Assembly: GCA_946061495.1 (NCBI GenBank)
Contig: CAMGSV010000036.1
Span: forward strand, 1 to 16,009
Length of the DNA stretch: 16,009 nt
Direction of reading: 5' to 3'
Source: an uncultured Spirochaetales bacterium
GTDB lineage: Bacteria; Spirochaetota; Spirochaetia; Treponematales; Treponemataceae
Both the position numbers and the translations under genes were made by a program. Under the pieces are notes generated by a model, which saw only the letters and a list, made by a program, of their open reading frames with translations, searched no databases and was not told the DNA's origin. Below are positions 7,827 through 15,621 of the stretch, in pieces. Within the stretch, counting starts at the first letter, position 1, and the number at the start of each line of letters is the position of its first letter.

Positions 7827-10253
7827 ATGAAGAACAACAGGTGTATTTTTCGTAATCTTCTAGTTTATACTATTTTGTTAGCTGTGTCCGGGATGGTTTT
7901 TGCCCAGACCTCTGACACCTGGTATTATGGGAAGAAGATTAGGAACATCGAATTCAAGGGATTGGAGTATGTCAGTTCCATGGAACTGAGTGGAGTGACA
8001 ACTCCCTTCATCGGCAAAGAATTCACCGATGAGTTGTACTTGGACCTGTTGAACAAGGTGTATGCCTTGGATTTGTTCGAGGACATTTCCCCCATAGCCC
8101 TTCCTGGGGATGCAAAGGGGAGTTCCGTGGTGGTGGAATTCACCGTGGTGGAAAAGCCCTTTGTCTCCAGCCTCAAATTCATCGGAAACCGCCATATCCG
8201 TGCCTCCGAGCTGAAGGAAACAATATCTACAAAGACCAAAAGTGTTTTCAACTCCAGTAGAATTCTCTTGGATGAGCGTGCCATTCGTGATTTGTATCTT
8301 AAGAAAGGGTATACCAATGTTCGGGTTTCCTCCTCCACTGAGATGAAAGATGACGGCGTGGAGATTACCTTCAACATTTCAGAGGGACGATCTACCGTAG
8401 TGAAGGAAATCAGCTTCATGGGAAATACTGTCGTATCCTACAAGACCCTCAAGGGGCTTCTGTCCATGAAGACTGCGGGACTCTTTTCCAAGGGTTCCTT
8501 CCAGGAAAGCCAGCTGGAAGTAGACAAGCAGGCCATCCTTTCCTACTATCAGAACCGTGGCTATGTGGATGTAGCCATCCTTGACGTGGTTCGTACCGTG
8601 ACATATAACGAGATGGATGACTGTGACGAGCTCTCCATCCAATATGTTATTCAGGAGGGGGCCCAGTACACCTTCGCCGGTATCGTCTTCACAGGGAACA
8701 CTATTTTTCCTACGGAACAGCTGCGGGGACTTGTGAAGTTGCAAAATGGAGATGTGTTCAACATGGGGCGCTTTCAGGAGGGACTGGTGGCTGTCACCGA
8801 TTTGTACTATGAGAATGGCTATACCTCCAATTACTTCAATCCCATTGAGGACAAGAACGGTGAGACACGGCAGATTGCGGTGAATTTCATGATTATGGAG
8901 AATCCCCGTAGCCATATTGAGAATATCTTCATCAAGGGCAACGAGAAGACAAAGGAATATGTCATTCTCAGGGAGTTGCCCATTGAGTCGGGAGATATTT
9001 TCTCCAAGACAAAGATCACCTCCGGACTGAGAAATTTGTTCAACCTCCAGTTCTTCTCTGCCATTGTTCCTGAGATTGTGCAAGGCTCTGAGGAGAATCT
9101 GGTGGATTTGGTACTGAATCTGGAGGAGCAGTCCACCACTTCCATTGAATTCGGTGTTACCTTCTCCGGAATTGCAGACCCAGATGCCTTCCCCATATCG
9201 CTGTTTTTCAAGTGGCAGGATTCAAACCTCTTTGGTACCGGAAAGCTTATTTCTGCCAACACCACCCTTTCTACTGACACCCAGTCCATCAGCCTTGGCT
9301 ATGGAGACTCCTGGTTCCTGGGGTTGCCTGTCAGTGTTAGTGCCAACCTTGGTGTGTCCCACTCAATCAACAATGCTCTGCGTTCAGTTATCATGCCTGA
9401 TGGTACGGTGAACAAGACATCCTATTACATGAACTACAACCAGGTGACCATCGATTTGGGCGGGTCCGTTGGTCGTAGATGGGTTCCTGACTTTGCCATT
9501 TTCTCCCTTTCCGGTGGTATAAATGGCAGTATTCTGAGGAATTTCTATGATGAAAGCATTTATACCCCTGCTGATCCTACCATTGCAGATGTACAGGAGC
9601 GTTGGGGAATGCAGAACAGTATTTGGATTGCTGGCTCTGTAGATGATCGTGACTTATATTATGATCCCTCCAAGGGGTGGTTTGCAAAGCAGCAGTTTTC
9701 CTGGACAGGACTTGTTCCCGGACTGGAGACGCAATTCTTCCTGCGTAGCGATACAAAGGGGGAAATTTATTTTACCCTGCTGGATTTGCCCCTGTCCGAA
9801 ACTTGGAGCCTGAAGTTCGTTCTGGCGGGACTCACCAGTCTTTCCTTTGTGGAGCCAACCCCCAACTCTGAACTGAGTGTCTCCAACATGTTGTACATTG
9901 ATGGAATGTTTACCGGCCGGGGATGGAGTTCACTCTATGCAACCAACCGTGGTCGAGCCCTATGGAACAATACCCTGGAGCTGAGGATGCCGGTGGCTCC
10001 TGGTATTTTCTCATTGGACTTCTTCTTTGATGCGGCAGTCATCAAGGATACACCTCAGAATTTCTTCAAGAATTTGACGGGAGCAGATGTGTTCTACAGC
10101 TTTGGTCCCGGATTCCGGTTCTCCTTGCCCCAGTTCCCCCTGCGGATGATGCTGGCAAATACCTTCCAGGTGAAGAACGGTTCTGTCCACTGGCGCAATG
10201 GTTCCGGACCTGAATGGCAATTTGTTCTGTCATTCAACATTACCAATAGATAA
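7827..10253 (+). CDS. bamA: Outer-membrane protein assembly factor BamA (Omp85 family)
   Basis: Core of the BAM complex, which folds and inserts beta-barrel proteins into the outer membrane. The 808 residues comprise a signal peptide (1-26, cleavage after MVFA), five POTRA repeats at about 33-113, 114-191, 192-281, 282-362 and 363-437, each with the family's FxGN/KGL-type first strand (IEFKGL, LKFIGN, ISFMGN, IVFTGN, IFIKGN), and a 16-strand-type barrel from about 438. TGRGW (Arg698) corresponds to the conserved (V/I)RG(F/Y) of barrel loop 6. The start is the ATG at 7827: AAGGA at 7816-7820 is ideally spaced from it and overlaps the tamB stop. The in-frame TTG at 7821 is too close to that site. 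The protein ends LSFNITNR, lacking the usual terminal aromatic. Orthologous by position and domains to T. pallidum TP0326. Confidence 0.96.
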   Translation: MKNNRCIFRNLLVYTILLAVSGMVFAQTSDTWYYGKKIRNIEFKGLEYVSSMELSGVTTPFIGKEFTDELYLDLLNKVYALDLFEDISPIALPGDAKGSSVVVEFTVVEKPFVSSLKFIGNRHIRASELKETISTKTKSVFNSSRILLDERAIRDLYLKKGYTNVRVSSSTEMKDDGVEITFNISEGRSTVVKEISFMGNTVVSYKTLKGLLSMKTAGLFSKGSFQESQLEVDKQAILSYYQNRGYVDVAILDVVRTVTYNEMDDCDELSIQYVIQEGAQYTFAGIVFTGNTIFPTEQLRGLVKLQNGDVFNMGRFQEGLVAVTDLYYENGYTSNYFNPIEDKNGETRQIAVNFMIMENPRSHIENIFIKGNEKTKEYVILRELPIESGDIFSKTKITSGLRNLFNLQFFSAIVPEIVQGSEENLVDLVLNLEEQSTTSIEFGVTFSGIADPDAFPISLFFKWQDSNLFGTGKLISANTTLSTDTQSISLGYGDSWFLGLPVSVSANLGVSHSINNALRSVIMPDGTVNKTSYYMNYNQVTIDLGGSVGRRWVPDFAIFSLSGGINGSILRNFYDESIYTPADPTIADVQERWGMQNSIWIAGSVDDRDLYYDPSKGWFAKQQFSWTGLVPGLETQFFLRSDTKGEIYFTLLDLPLSETWSLKFVLAGLTSLSFVEPTPNSELSVSNMLYIDGMFTGRGWSSLYATNRGRALWNNTLELRMPVAPGIFSLDFFFDAAVIKDTPQNFFKNLTGADVFYSFGPGFRFSLPQFPLRMMLANTFQVKNGSVHWRNGSGPEWQFVLSFNITNR

Positions 10254-10265
10254 GGAGTGGTAACG

Positions 10266-10784
10266 ATGAACAAGAAATTTTTTGTGCTTGCTTTGCTCAC
10301 CTTGGTTTTGTGTGGCTTTGCCGCTGCCCAGCAGATTACAAAATTCGGCGTGGTGGATACATCCCGTGTCTACGAGGCCTACTTTCGTGATACAGGGCCT
10401 GTACGGAATTATGAGAAAAAAAAGGCTGATTTCCAGAAGCAAATTGATAGTCTCACCCAAGAGCTGAAGAATCTTCAGACCCAGCGGGCGGAGGCACTGA
10501 AGAACAAGAACGAGGCTGCTGTCCAGCGACTTGACTCCCAGATTACCCAGCAGACTGAGTATCTGAAGGAATATACCAATGCTAAGAACATGGAGCTGGA
10601 CAGCCTCCGCCGTTCCCTCCAGTCCTCTGACAGCTTCTATCAGAAACTGTATAACACTCTGGAACGGATTGCTGAGGGCGGCGGCTACAGTATGATCTTG
10701 AGTTTGCAGGATTCCAATTCCATCCTCTGGTACAGTCCTTCCGTAGACGTTACTGACGAGGTGATCAGCGCACTGGGATTGTAG
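10266..10784 (+). CDS. skp: Periplasmic chaperone Skp/OmpH
   Basis: Periplasmic holdase that binds unfolded outer-membrane proteins on their way to BamA. The 172-residue protein has a signal peptide (1-21, cleavage after GFAAA), the family's first strand KFGVVDTSRVYEAY (26-39), a long charged Q/K/E-rich coiled coil at about 48-120 forming the tentacle arms, and a C-terminal core YSMILSLQDSNSILWYSP-DVTDEVISAL matching the OmpH end. The start is the ATG at 10266, 8 bases after the strong AAGGAG at 10252-10257. An in-frame GTG at 10257 overlaps that site and is unlikely to be used. Cys16 inside the hydrophobic core has Leu at -1 and is a poor lipobox. The gene is 12 bases after bamA and 3 before mutS, same place as T. 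pallidum TP0327. Confidence 0.93.
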   Translation: MNKKFFVLALLTLVLCGFAAAQQITKFGVVDTSRVYEAYFRDTGPVRNYEKKKADFQKQIDSLTQELKNLQTQRAEALKNKNEAAVQRLDSQITQQTEYLKEYTNAKNMELDSLRRSLQSSDSFYQKLYNTLERIAEGGGYSMILSLQDSNSILWYSPSVDVTDEVISALGL

Positions 10785-10787
10785 CCT

Positions 10788-13442
10788 ATGGCAGAAGCGA
10801 CCCCCATGATGCTCCAGTACCGGGGCCTCAAGGAGCAGCATCCAGACCAGGTGCTTTTCTTCCGGCTGGGTGACTTCTACGAGATGTTCGACTCGGATGC
10901 CGTGGAGGTTTCCCGGCTTTTGAATTTGACGCTCACCCATCGTGCCGGACAGCCCATGTGCGGTATTCCCTACCACGCCTCCAAGGTGTATATTGCCCGG
11001 CTTCTGCGGCTGGGAAAAAAGATTGCCATCTGCGAGCAGGTGTCCATGCCCCAGGGAGGACGGACGCTGGCGGAGCGGAAGGTGGTGGAGATCATCACTC
11101 CCGGCACGGCGGTGGAGGAGGATTATCTGGAGCAGGGGAGCCACAACTACCTTGCCAGTTTGTGCTGCAGCCGGGGTAGGGCGGGCTTTGCCTTCATCGA
11201 TGTGAGCACCGGTTCCTTTTCCGCCACCAGCTGGAGTCTTTCCCAGATGGCCCAGGAATTTGCCAAGGAGCTGGGGCGGTGTTCCCCACGGGAGCTGCTG
11301 CTTCCCCTGTCTTTGCGGGAGCAGCAGGTGGTGCAGCAGGTGCTGGAGGGGCATCCATCCATTTCCATCTCCTATTATCCCGACTGGCATTTTTCTGCGG
11401 AGCTCTCCTACAAGCAGCTGGTGGACCAGTTCCAAACGGCAAACCTGCGCTCCTTTTCTCTGACAGAAACCTCCGCCGAAGTACCAGCCGCAGGTTTTCT
11501 ACTGGACTACCTTTCCAAGAATTTCAACTCCACCTTGCCCCATATTCGGGGAATTTCGGTGTATTGCGACAGCGACTTTGTGGTGATTGATGACTCTTCT
11601 CGCCGTAACATGGAGCTGGTGGCCAATCTGCGGGATGGCTCCCTACAGTACAGTTTGCTGGAAACGGTGAATTTCTGTGTCACTGCAATGGGAAAACGCC
11701 TGCTGCGGAGCTGGATTCTTGCCCCCCTCCGTGACTGCCAGAAGATCCGTTCCCGTCAGTATCTGGTGGCGGAGTTGGTGAGCCAGCGGAGTCTTTTGCG
11801 GGAGGTGCGGGAGCGGCTGGGAGCCATCCTTGATGTGGAGCGTCTGGCGGGCCGTGTGGCCATGGACCGTGCCCACGGAAAGGATGTGCTGGCGTTGGGG
11901 GCAAGCCTTGCCTCTTGGATTCAGGTTCGCCACCTGTTGGACCAGCATCATTTTGGCGGAACTGACACGGAGCTTGCCCAGAAGCTGGTGGAGATGATTG
12001 GCCTCAGCATTGCCGAGGATGCTCCCATCCTTTTGACGGAGGGTGGGCTCATGAAGCGGGGCTGGTCGGCGGAATTGGACCACCTCCTGGACGTGCGGGA
12101 CAACTTCAACAGCATCCTGGACTCTTACGTGGAGGAGGAGCGGCAGGCTACTGGACTTTCAGGCTTGAAAGTGCGCTACAACCGCATCTCCGGCTACTAC
12201 ATCGAGGTTTCCCTAGCAAAGCTGGACAGTGTGCCGGATCATTTTATACTTCGCCGCTCCATGGTGAACGGCAACCGCTACACTACAGTGCGGCTGCAGG
12301 AGCTGGAGCAGGAGCTGAATTCCGCCCAGGGCTGCATTATTGAGTTGGAGCGGAAGCTCTTTCTTGAGGTGCGGGATAAAATTAAGGAACAGACCAGCTA
12401 TCTCTTCCAGCTGGCCACTGAGATGGCCTACAGCGACTGCATTGCGGCCCTTGCTCAGGCGGCGATAGAAAACAAGTGGGTGCAGCCGGAGCTGGAAGAG
12501 AATGGTGTCACAGAAATAAAGGGTGGTCGTCATCCTGTGGTGGAGGCCCATCTCCCCTCTGGAGAATTTGTTCCCAACGATGGATTCTTTTCCCAAGAAA
12601 AGTATTTTGCCCTCATTACCGGCCCCAACATGGCGGGAAAGAGCACCTACCTGCGACAGACAGCCCTCATCACCTTGCTGGCCCAGATAGGCTCCTTTGT
12701 ACCGGCTGATAGCGCCAGAATTCGGCTGGTGGATAAGATTTTTTGCCGGGTGGGGGCCTCTGACAATCTGGCGAAGGGGGAGTCCACCTTCTTGGTGGAA
12801 ATGACGGAGACGGCCCACATCCTTCGTTCCGCTACCAATAAAAGTTTGGTGATTATGGACGAGGTGGGGCGGGGAACCTCCACCCAGGACGGGCTTTCCA
12901 TCGCCTGGGCTGTTTCGGAATATTTGCTGAACAAGATCCGTTGCATCACCTTGTTCGCCACCCACTACCATGAGCTGACCTGCCTTGAGCATCCGGCCCT
13001 GGTTCCCCTGTGCCTTGAGGTGTTGGAGCAGGAGGGTCGCATCACCTTTATGAAGAAGATTAAGGCCGGGGCGGTGGCCAACTCCTACGGAATCCACGTG
13101 GCCCAGCTGGCAGGCATTCCCCAGGAGGTCATTGTACGGTCGGAAGCCTTGCTGCAGGAGATTGCCCAGAAGGTGGGGCCACGGCTTTCTGGTGGCATCC
13201 AGCAGATGGGAATTGGAACGCAAGAGGATTTTTGTGGGGCGGCATCTCCTCCATCGGTGGTGGTAAATGCCTCCGACTATGGTGAACAGCGGTCGGAAGC
13301 TAAAAGCTTCCAGTCTCCTGGCCTCTTCTCCGACGAGGAGCTGATTCTGGATGAAATTCTTTCCACCGACACGGACAATCTGCCACCCATCGAGGCTCTG
13401 CTGAAGATATCCCGCTGGAAAAAGGTCCTTTCCGGGCAGTGA
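10788..13442 (+). CDS. mutS: DNA mismatch repair protein MutS
   Basis: Recognises mispairs and small loops, then recruits MutL in an ATP-dependent way. The 884 residues are slightly above the usual length. Domain I carries GDFYEMF with the mismatch-stacking Phe30-Tyr-Glu32. The core and clamp follow, then the ABC-type ATPase with Walker A GPNMAGKST (612-620), Walker B IMDE ending at Asp691-Glu692 inside DEVGRGTSTQDG, and FATHYHELT. The tail holds QSPGLF (842-847), a possible sliding-clamp site, and an end (LDEIL...PPIEALLKISRWKKVL) like the C-terminal oligomerisation helix pair. Starts 3 bases after skp with GGGA 9 bases upstream of the ATG. Not a MutS2, since the FYE motif is present and no Smr domain is seen. 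The frame stays open for 51 codons past its TGA (see pseudogene). Confidence 0.97.
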   Translation: MAEATPMMLQYRGLKEQHPDQVLFFRLGDFYEMFDSDAVEVSRLLNLTLTHRAGQPMCGIPYHASKVYIARLLRLGKKIAICEQVSMPQGGRTLAERKVVEIITPGTAVEEDYLEQGSHNYLASLCCSRGRAGFAFIDVSTGSFSATSWSLSQMAQEFAKELGRCSPRELLLPLSLREQQVVQQVLEGHPSISISYYPDWHFSAELSYKQLVDQFQTANLRSFSLTETSAEVPAAGFLLDYLSKNFNSTLPHIRGISVYCDSDFVVIDDSSRRNMELVANLRDGSLQYSLLETVNFCVTAMGKRLLRSWILAPLRDCQKIRSRQYLVAELVSQRSLLREVRERLGAILDVERLAGRVAMDRAHGKDVLALGASLASWIQVRHLLDQHHFGGTDTELAQKLVEMIGLSIAEDAPILLTEGGLMKRGWSAELDHLLDVRDNFNSILDSYVEEERQATGLSGLKVRYNRISGYYIEVSLAKLDSVPDHFILRRSMVNGNRYTTVRLQELEQELNSAQGCIIELERKLFLEVRDKIKEQTSYLFQLATEMAYSDCIAALAQAAIENKWVQPELEENGVTEIKGGRHPVVEAHLPSGEFVPNDGFFSQEKYFALITGPNMAGKSTYLRQTALITLLAQIGSFVPADSARIRLVDKIFCRVGASDNLAKGESTFLVEMTETAHILRSATNKSLVIMDEVGRGTSTQDGLSIAWAVSEYLLNKIRCITLFATHYHELTCLEHPALVPLCLEVLEQEGRITFMKKIKAGAVANSYGIHVAQLAGIPQEVIVRSEALLQEIAQKVGPRLSGGIQQMGIGTQEDFCGAASPPSVVVNASDYGEQRSEAKSFQSPGLFSDEELILDEILSTDTDNLPPIEALLKISRWKKVLSGQ

Positions 13443-13517
13443 CAAGTGGTTTGTGCGGCAGACAATGCCATGTACAAGGACAAGAGGAGGGGTTTGGAGG
13501 CTTATATCCGCTGTCCT

Positions 13518-13540
13518 GCGTTTTTTTCACAAAAAAAAGC
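13518..13540. terminator. A/T-rich inverted repeat, possible weak terminator after mutS
   Basis: Seven T (13521-13527), a CAC loop and eight A (13531-13538), flanked by a GC/GC pair, form a hairpin that would put a U-tract on either strand's transcript. The GC-rich stem of a classic intrinsic terminator is missing; CGC/GCG at 13509-13520 gives only three pairs. It is the only candidate end for the tamB-mutS transcript. The A-tract could equally act as an upstream promoter element for comF. Confidence 0.3.
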
Positions 13541-13582
13541 AATTCATCTGGTCAACTTGTCAGAAAATGACTCTTCTCACTC

Positions 13583-13588
13583 TACAAT
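13583..13588 (+). promoter_or_regulatory. -10 box of comF, leaderless arrangement
   Basis: TACAAT ends 6 bases before the comF ATG at 13595, so transcription is predicted to start at the A of the ATG. There is no purine-rich ribosome site in the bases before the ATG. A TTGTCA at 13557-13562 resembles a -35 but the 20-base spacer is long. Confidence 0.5.
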
Positions 13589-13594
13589 ATATAT

Positions 13595-14350
13595 ATGAAG
13601 TCTATCAAAAAAATTGCCTATTCACTTTGGAATGGCTCCGGTGGCCTCTTGTCCCTGCTGTCAGGGGGCCACACCTGCCTGTGCTGTGGACGGCATGCCG
13701 TCATGGCTCCTCTGTGCAGTGAGTGTCAGCAGGAACGGCTTTTCCGCTGGACTGGTGCCAAGGAACGGTGCTCTTGCTGCGGACGGGAGCTTGTCTCTGA
13801 AATCGGGCTCTGTACCACCTGCCGGAACCAGCCCCTGCTGACCCACACTGATGGGGTTCTGCCCATCCTCAGCTATCGTCTGTGGAAGAAGGAGCTGCTG
13901 TTCTCCTGGAAAACGGCAGGAATGCGGCAGCTTTCCCCAGTGTTGGCCCGGCTGATGGCAGATTTCTTGCGGAAGGAAGTGCCGGAGCTGGTTGATGTGC
14001 CGCTGGTTCCCGTTCCTCCCAGAAAGGGCAAGGTTCGTCGTCAGGGGTGGGACCAGGTGCAGGAGCTGTGTAGCTACCTTCATGCAAACCATGGATTTCA
14101 GGTGATGCCCCTGCTGGAGCGGAAGACGGTGGTGCAGCAGAAGAAGCTGGACAGGAAGTGCCGCCTGGAGAACCTGGGGCAGGCCTATGGTGTGGATAAG
14201 AAACGGCTGTCCAGAATCACCCTTCCCAAAAGCGTGATTCTGGTGGACGACATCCTCACCACCGGTGTCACCCTGGAAACCTGTGCCCGCGCCCTCAAAG
14301 AAGCTGGTGTGGAGCAGGTGGTGGCCTGCACCTTGTTTTACGTAATCTGA
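13595..14350 (+). CDS. comF: ComF-family phosphoribosyltransferase-like protein
   Basis: ComF/GntX-family protein, associated with natural transformation in several bacteria; the exact reaction is not known. The 251 residues begin with paired cysteine motifs typical of its zinc-binding region: C28-x2-C31, C41-x2-C44, C59-x2-C62 and C73-x2-C76. The type I phosphoribosyltransferase fold follows, with VPVPPRKGKVRRQGWDQ (138-153), the QQKKLDRKCRLENLGQAY block and the PRPP loop VILVDDILTTGVTLETC (214-230), whose two acidic residues are intact. The start is the ATG at 13595, which has a -10 box 6 bases upstream and no Shine-Dalgarno. Likely monocistronic: mutS is 152 bases upstream and the next gene is convergent. 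No other competence gene is in the window. Confidence 0.92.
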   Translation: MKSIKKIAYSLWNGSGGLLSLLSGGHTCLCCGRHAVMAPLCSECQQERLFRWTGAKERCSCCGRELVSEIGLCTTCRNQPLLTHTDGVLPILSYRLWKKELLFSWKTAGMRQLSPVLARLMADFLRKEVPELVDVPLVPVPPRKGKVRRQGWDQVQELCSYLHANHGFQVMPLLERKTVVQQKKLDRKCRLENLGQAYGVDKKRLSRITLPKSVILVDDILTTGVTLETCARALKEAGVEQVVACTLFYVI

Positions 14351-14393
14351 GTGGGCAGCCGCTGTCCTGTAAGAGGATGGTGGTGGGCTTCGT
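14351..14393. other. Convergent gap between comF and the helicase gene, no clear terminator
   Basis: The 43 bases between the two convergent stop codons contain no stem followed by a T-run on either strand. The only symmetry is CAGC-C-GCTG at 14356-14364, too short to call. Transcripts from both sides may run into each other. Confidence 0.5.
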
Positions 14394-15575
14394 CTATGGT
14401 TCTTGCTCTGGGGCCACCAGTTTTCCCTTGTACAGGACCTTGGGATATACCACCAGATGGAGCTTTTTCTCGGCGGCGGCCAGCTGGCGCATTTCATAGC
14501 CATCTCCAATGACGATGTTCAGGCCCGATTTGCCGTTGCGACCTGTCCGTCCCGCCCGGTGAACAAAGAAATCCAGGTTGGAGGGCATGTCCAGCTGGAT
14601 GATGTGGGTTACATCGGGAATATCAAGTCCACGGGCCGCCAGGTCACTGGTGATGAGGACAGGACAGCTTCCCTTTCGGAACTGGTCTAGGGCCTGCTTG
14701 CGCTTCACCTTGTCCTGCTTGGCATGGAGGGCGCTGCACTGCATCTTCTTGTAGGTGAGCTTGGAGAGGATGATGTCCACATCAGCAGGCCGGGCGGTAA
14801 AGACCATGGCCTTCAGTGGCGGCCCCTTGGTGGCGGCCCCCATTTCTGCCACCAAAAGTCTTCGCAAGGTATCCACCTTGTCACGGGTCTCGCTGTAGAT
14901 GGCGATGTGGGTGATTTTCTTCTGGAGGATGTCCTCCGGTGGAAGGATGCGTTTTTCCAGTTCACCCTCATCCTGCTGGCGTCTCACCAGGGACTGGATT
15001 ATTTTCTCTGTCTTGCCATTGATGGTGGCGGAACAGGCTGCCAGCTGTACCTCCGCTGGCAGGGCCTGGCAGAGGGCGGTGGTGTCGTCCCGCAGCTCTG
15101 GCGCCAAAAGTCGATCCGCCTCATCCAGCACAATAGCCTTTACCTGATGCACCTTCAGTTTTTTCAGGTATACCAGCTCCATCAGTCGGGCGGCACCACC
15201 AACGGCAATCAAGGGCTTTTTCTTCAGCATTTCCACCTGACGCTTTATTGGTGCGCCGCCAATCAATAGCACCGCAGGTATGTCCGTCACCAGCTGAATC
15301 TGGCTTTTGATTTGGGACGCAAGCTCGTGGGTGGGGGCCACAATCAGCAGCTGGATTTGTTGTATGCTCTCGTCAATCTGCTGCAGCAGGGGAAGGAGGT
15401 AGGCCAGTGTTTTGCCGGTTCCCGTCTCAGACTGGAACACCAGGGATCTTCCCTGGGAAAGGGGAGGGATAACCTGCTGCTGTACCGTAGTAGGAGTGGT
15501 GATGGAAAGAGCGGCCAGGCGCTCCACCAACTGGGGAGCAATCCCCAGCTCTTGAAATGTCACGTGATTGTCCAT
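14394..15575 (-). CDS. DEAD-box ATP-dependent RNA helicase
   Basis: Cytoplasmic RNA helicase that remodels structured RNA or RNA-protein complexes. The 393 residues cover the two RecA-like domains with almost no C-terminal extension. Motifs in order: Q motif (FQELGI...PTTVQQQ, 7-34), I SETGTGKT (49-56), Ia APTHELA (80-86), II DEAD (151-154), III SAT (182-184), IV AMVFT (256-260), V SDLAARGLDI (310-319), VI HRAGRTGR (339-346). Motif Ib, usually TPGR, is VGGAAR here (125-130). The minimal architecture resembles RhlE/CshA-type helicases but I cannot assign a subfamily. The ATG at 15575 is preceded by TCCCCC, so there is no ribosome site; a TATAGT box lies 6 bases upstream, implying a leaderless transcript. 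Divergent from the glycosyltransferase gene. Confidence 0.95.
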   Translation of the reverse strand: MDNHVTFQELGIAPQLVERLAALSITTPTTVQQQVIPPLSQGRSLVFQSETGTGKTLAYLLPLLQQIDESIQQIQLLIVAPTHELASQIKSQIQLVTDIPAVLLIGGAPIKRQVEMLKKKPLIAVGGAARLMELVYLKKLKVHQVKAIVLDEADRLLAPELRDDTTALCQALPAEVQLAACSATINGKTEKIIQSLVRRQQDEGELEKRILPPEDILQKKITHIAIYSETRDKVDTLRRLLVAEMGAATKGPPLKAMVFTARPADVDIILSKLTYKKMQCSALHAKQDKVKRKQALDQFRKGSCPVLITSDLAARGLDIPDVTHIIQLDMPSNLDFFVHRAGRTGRNGKSGLNIVIGDGYEMRQLAAAEKKLHLVVYPKVLYKGKLVAPEQEP

Positions 15576-15621
15576 GGGGGAACTATAGCATATTTGTGGC
15601 TGATGTGCTACAATTCAAGGT
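15576..15621. promoter_or_regulatory. Symmetric divergent promoter, helicase / glycosyltransferase
   Basis: The whole space between the two start codons is 46 bases. An imperfect inverted repeat has arms at 15581-15593 and 15603-15615 (10 of 13 positions match) around a 9-base centre. Each arm contains an extended -10 element: TGCTATAGT on the minus strand (hexamer 15587-15582) and TGCTACAAT on the plus strand (hexamer 15609-15614). The hexamers end 6 and 7 bases from the respective ATGs. No -35 is evident, as expected for extended -10 promoters. The AAGG at 15617-15620 is only one base from the plus-strand ATG and cannot serve as a normal ribosome site. Confidence 0.6.

Larger units (their letters stand above)
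13443..13598 (+). pseudogene. Remnant of the 3' end of a GGDEF (diguanylate cyclase) gene
   Basis: Directly after the mutS TGA, in the same frame, a 51-codon open stretch begins. Codons at 13455-13505 read AADNAMYKDKRRGLEAY, which matches the closing signature of GGDEF domains (ADxAMYxxKxxGxN). Nothing upstream of it can be GGDEF because mutS occupies that frame, so the catalytic GGDEF motif and some 150 residues are missing. Past Tyr the frame gives no recognisable sequence and stops at a TGA that overlaps the comF ATG (ATGA). A GTG at 13446 or ATG at 13470 could start a 42-50 residue peptide, but no ribosome site precedes either. Best read as the leftover of a gene that once lay between mutS and comF. 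Confidence 0.6.

Noticed and set aside
10257..10265. GTG start for skp three codons upstream
   Set aside because: The GTG overlaps the AAGGAG ribosome site, so the ATG at 10266 must be the start.
10311..10313. Skp as a lipoprotein through Cys16
   Set aside because: The residue before Cys is Leu, a poor lipobox even by loose spirochaete rules, and a good signal peptidase I site follows at GFAAA.
10230..11435. Minus-strand open frame (401 codons) opposite skp and mutS
   Set aside because: Both genes beneath it are unmistakable, and its His/Gln/Leu-rich translation is typical of antisense reading of GC-rich genes.
12213..13445. Minus-strand open frame (410 codons) opposite the mutS ATPase domain
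   Set aside because: The plus strand holds intact Walker motifs of MutS; the reverse frame shows no protein features.
13446..13598. The 50-codon frame after mutS as an intact small gene coupled to comF by ATGA
   Set aside because: No ribosome site precedes its possible starts, the recognisable part is only a GGDEF tail, and the comF promoter placement makes the ATGA overlap look accidental.
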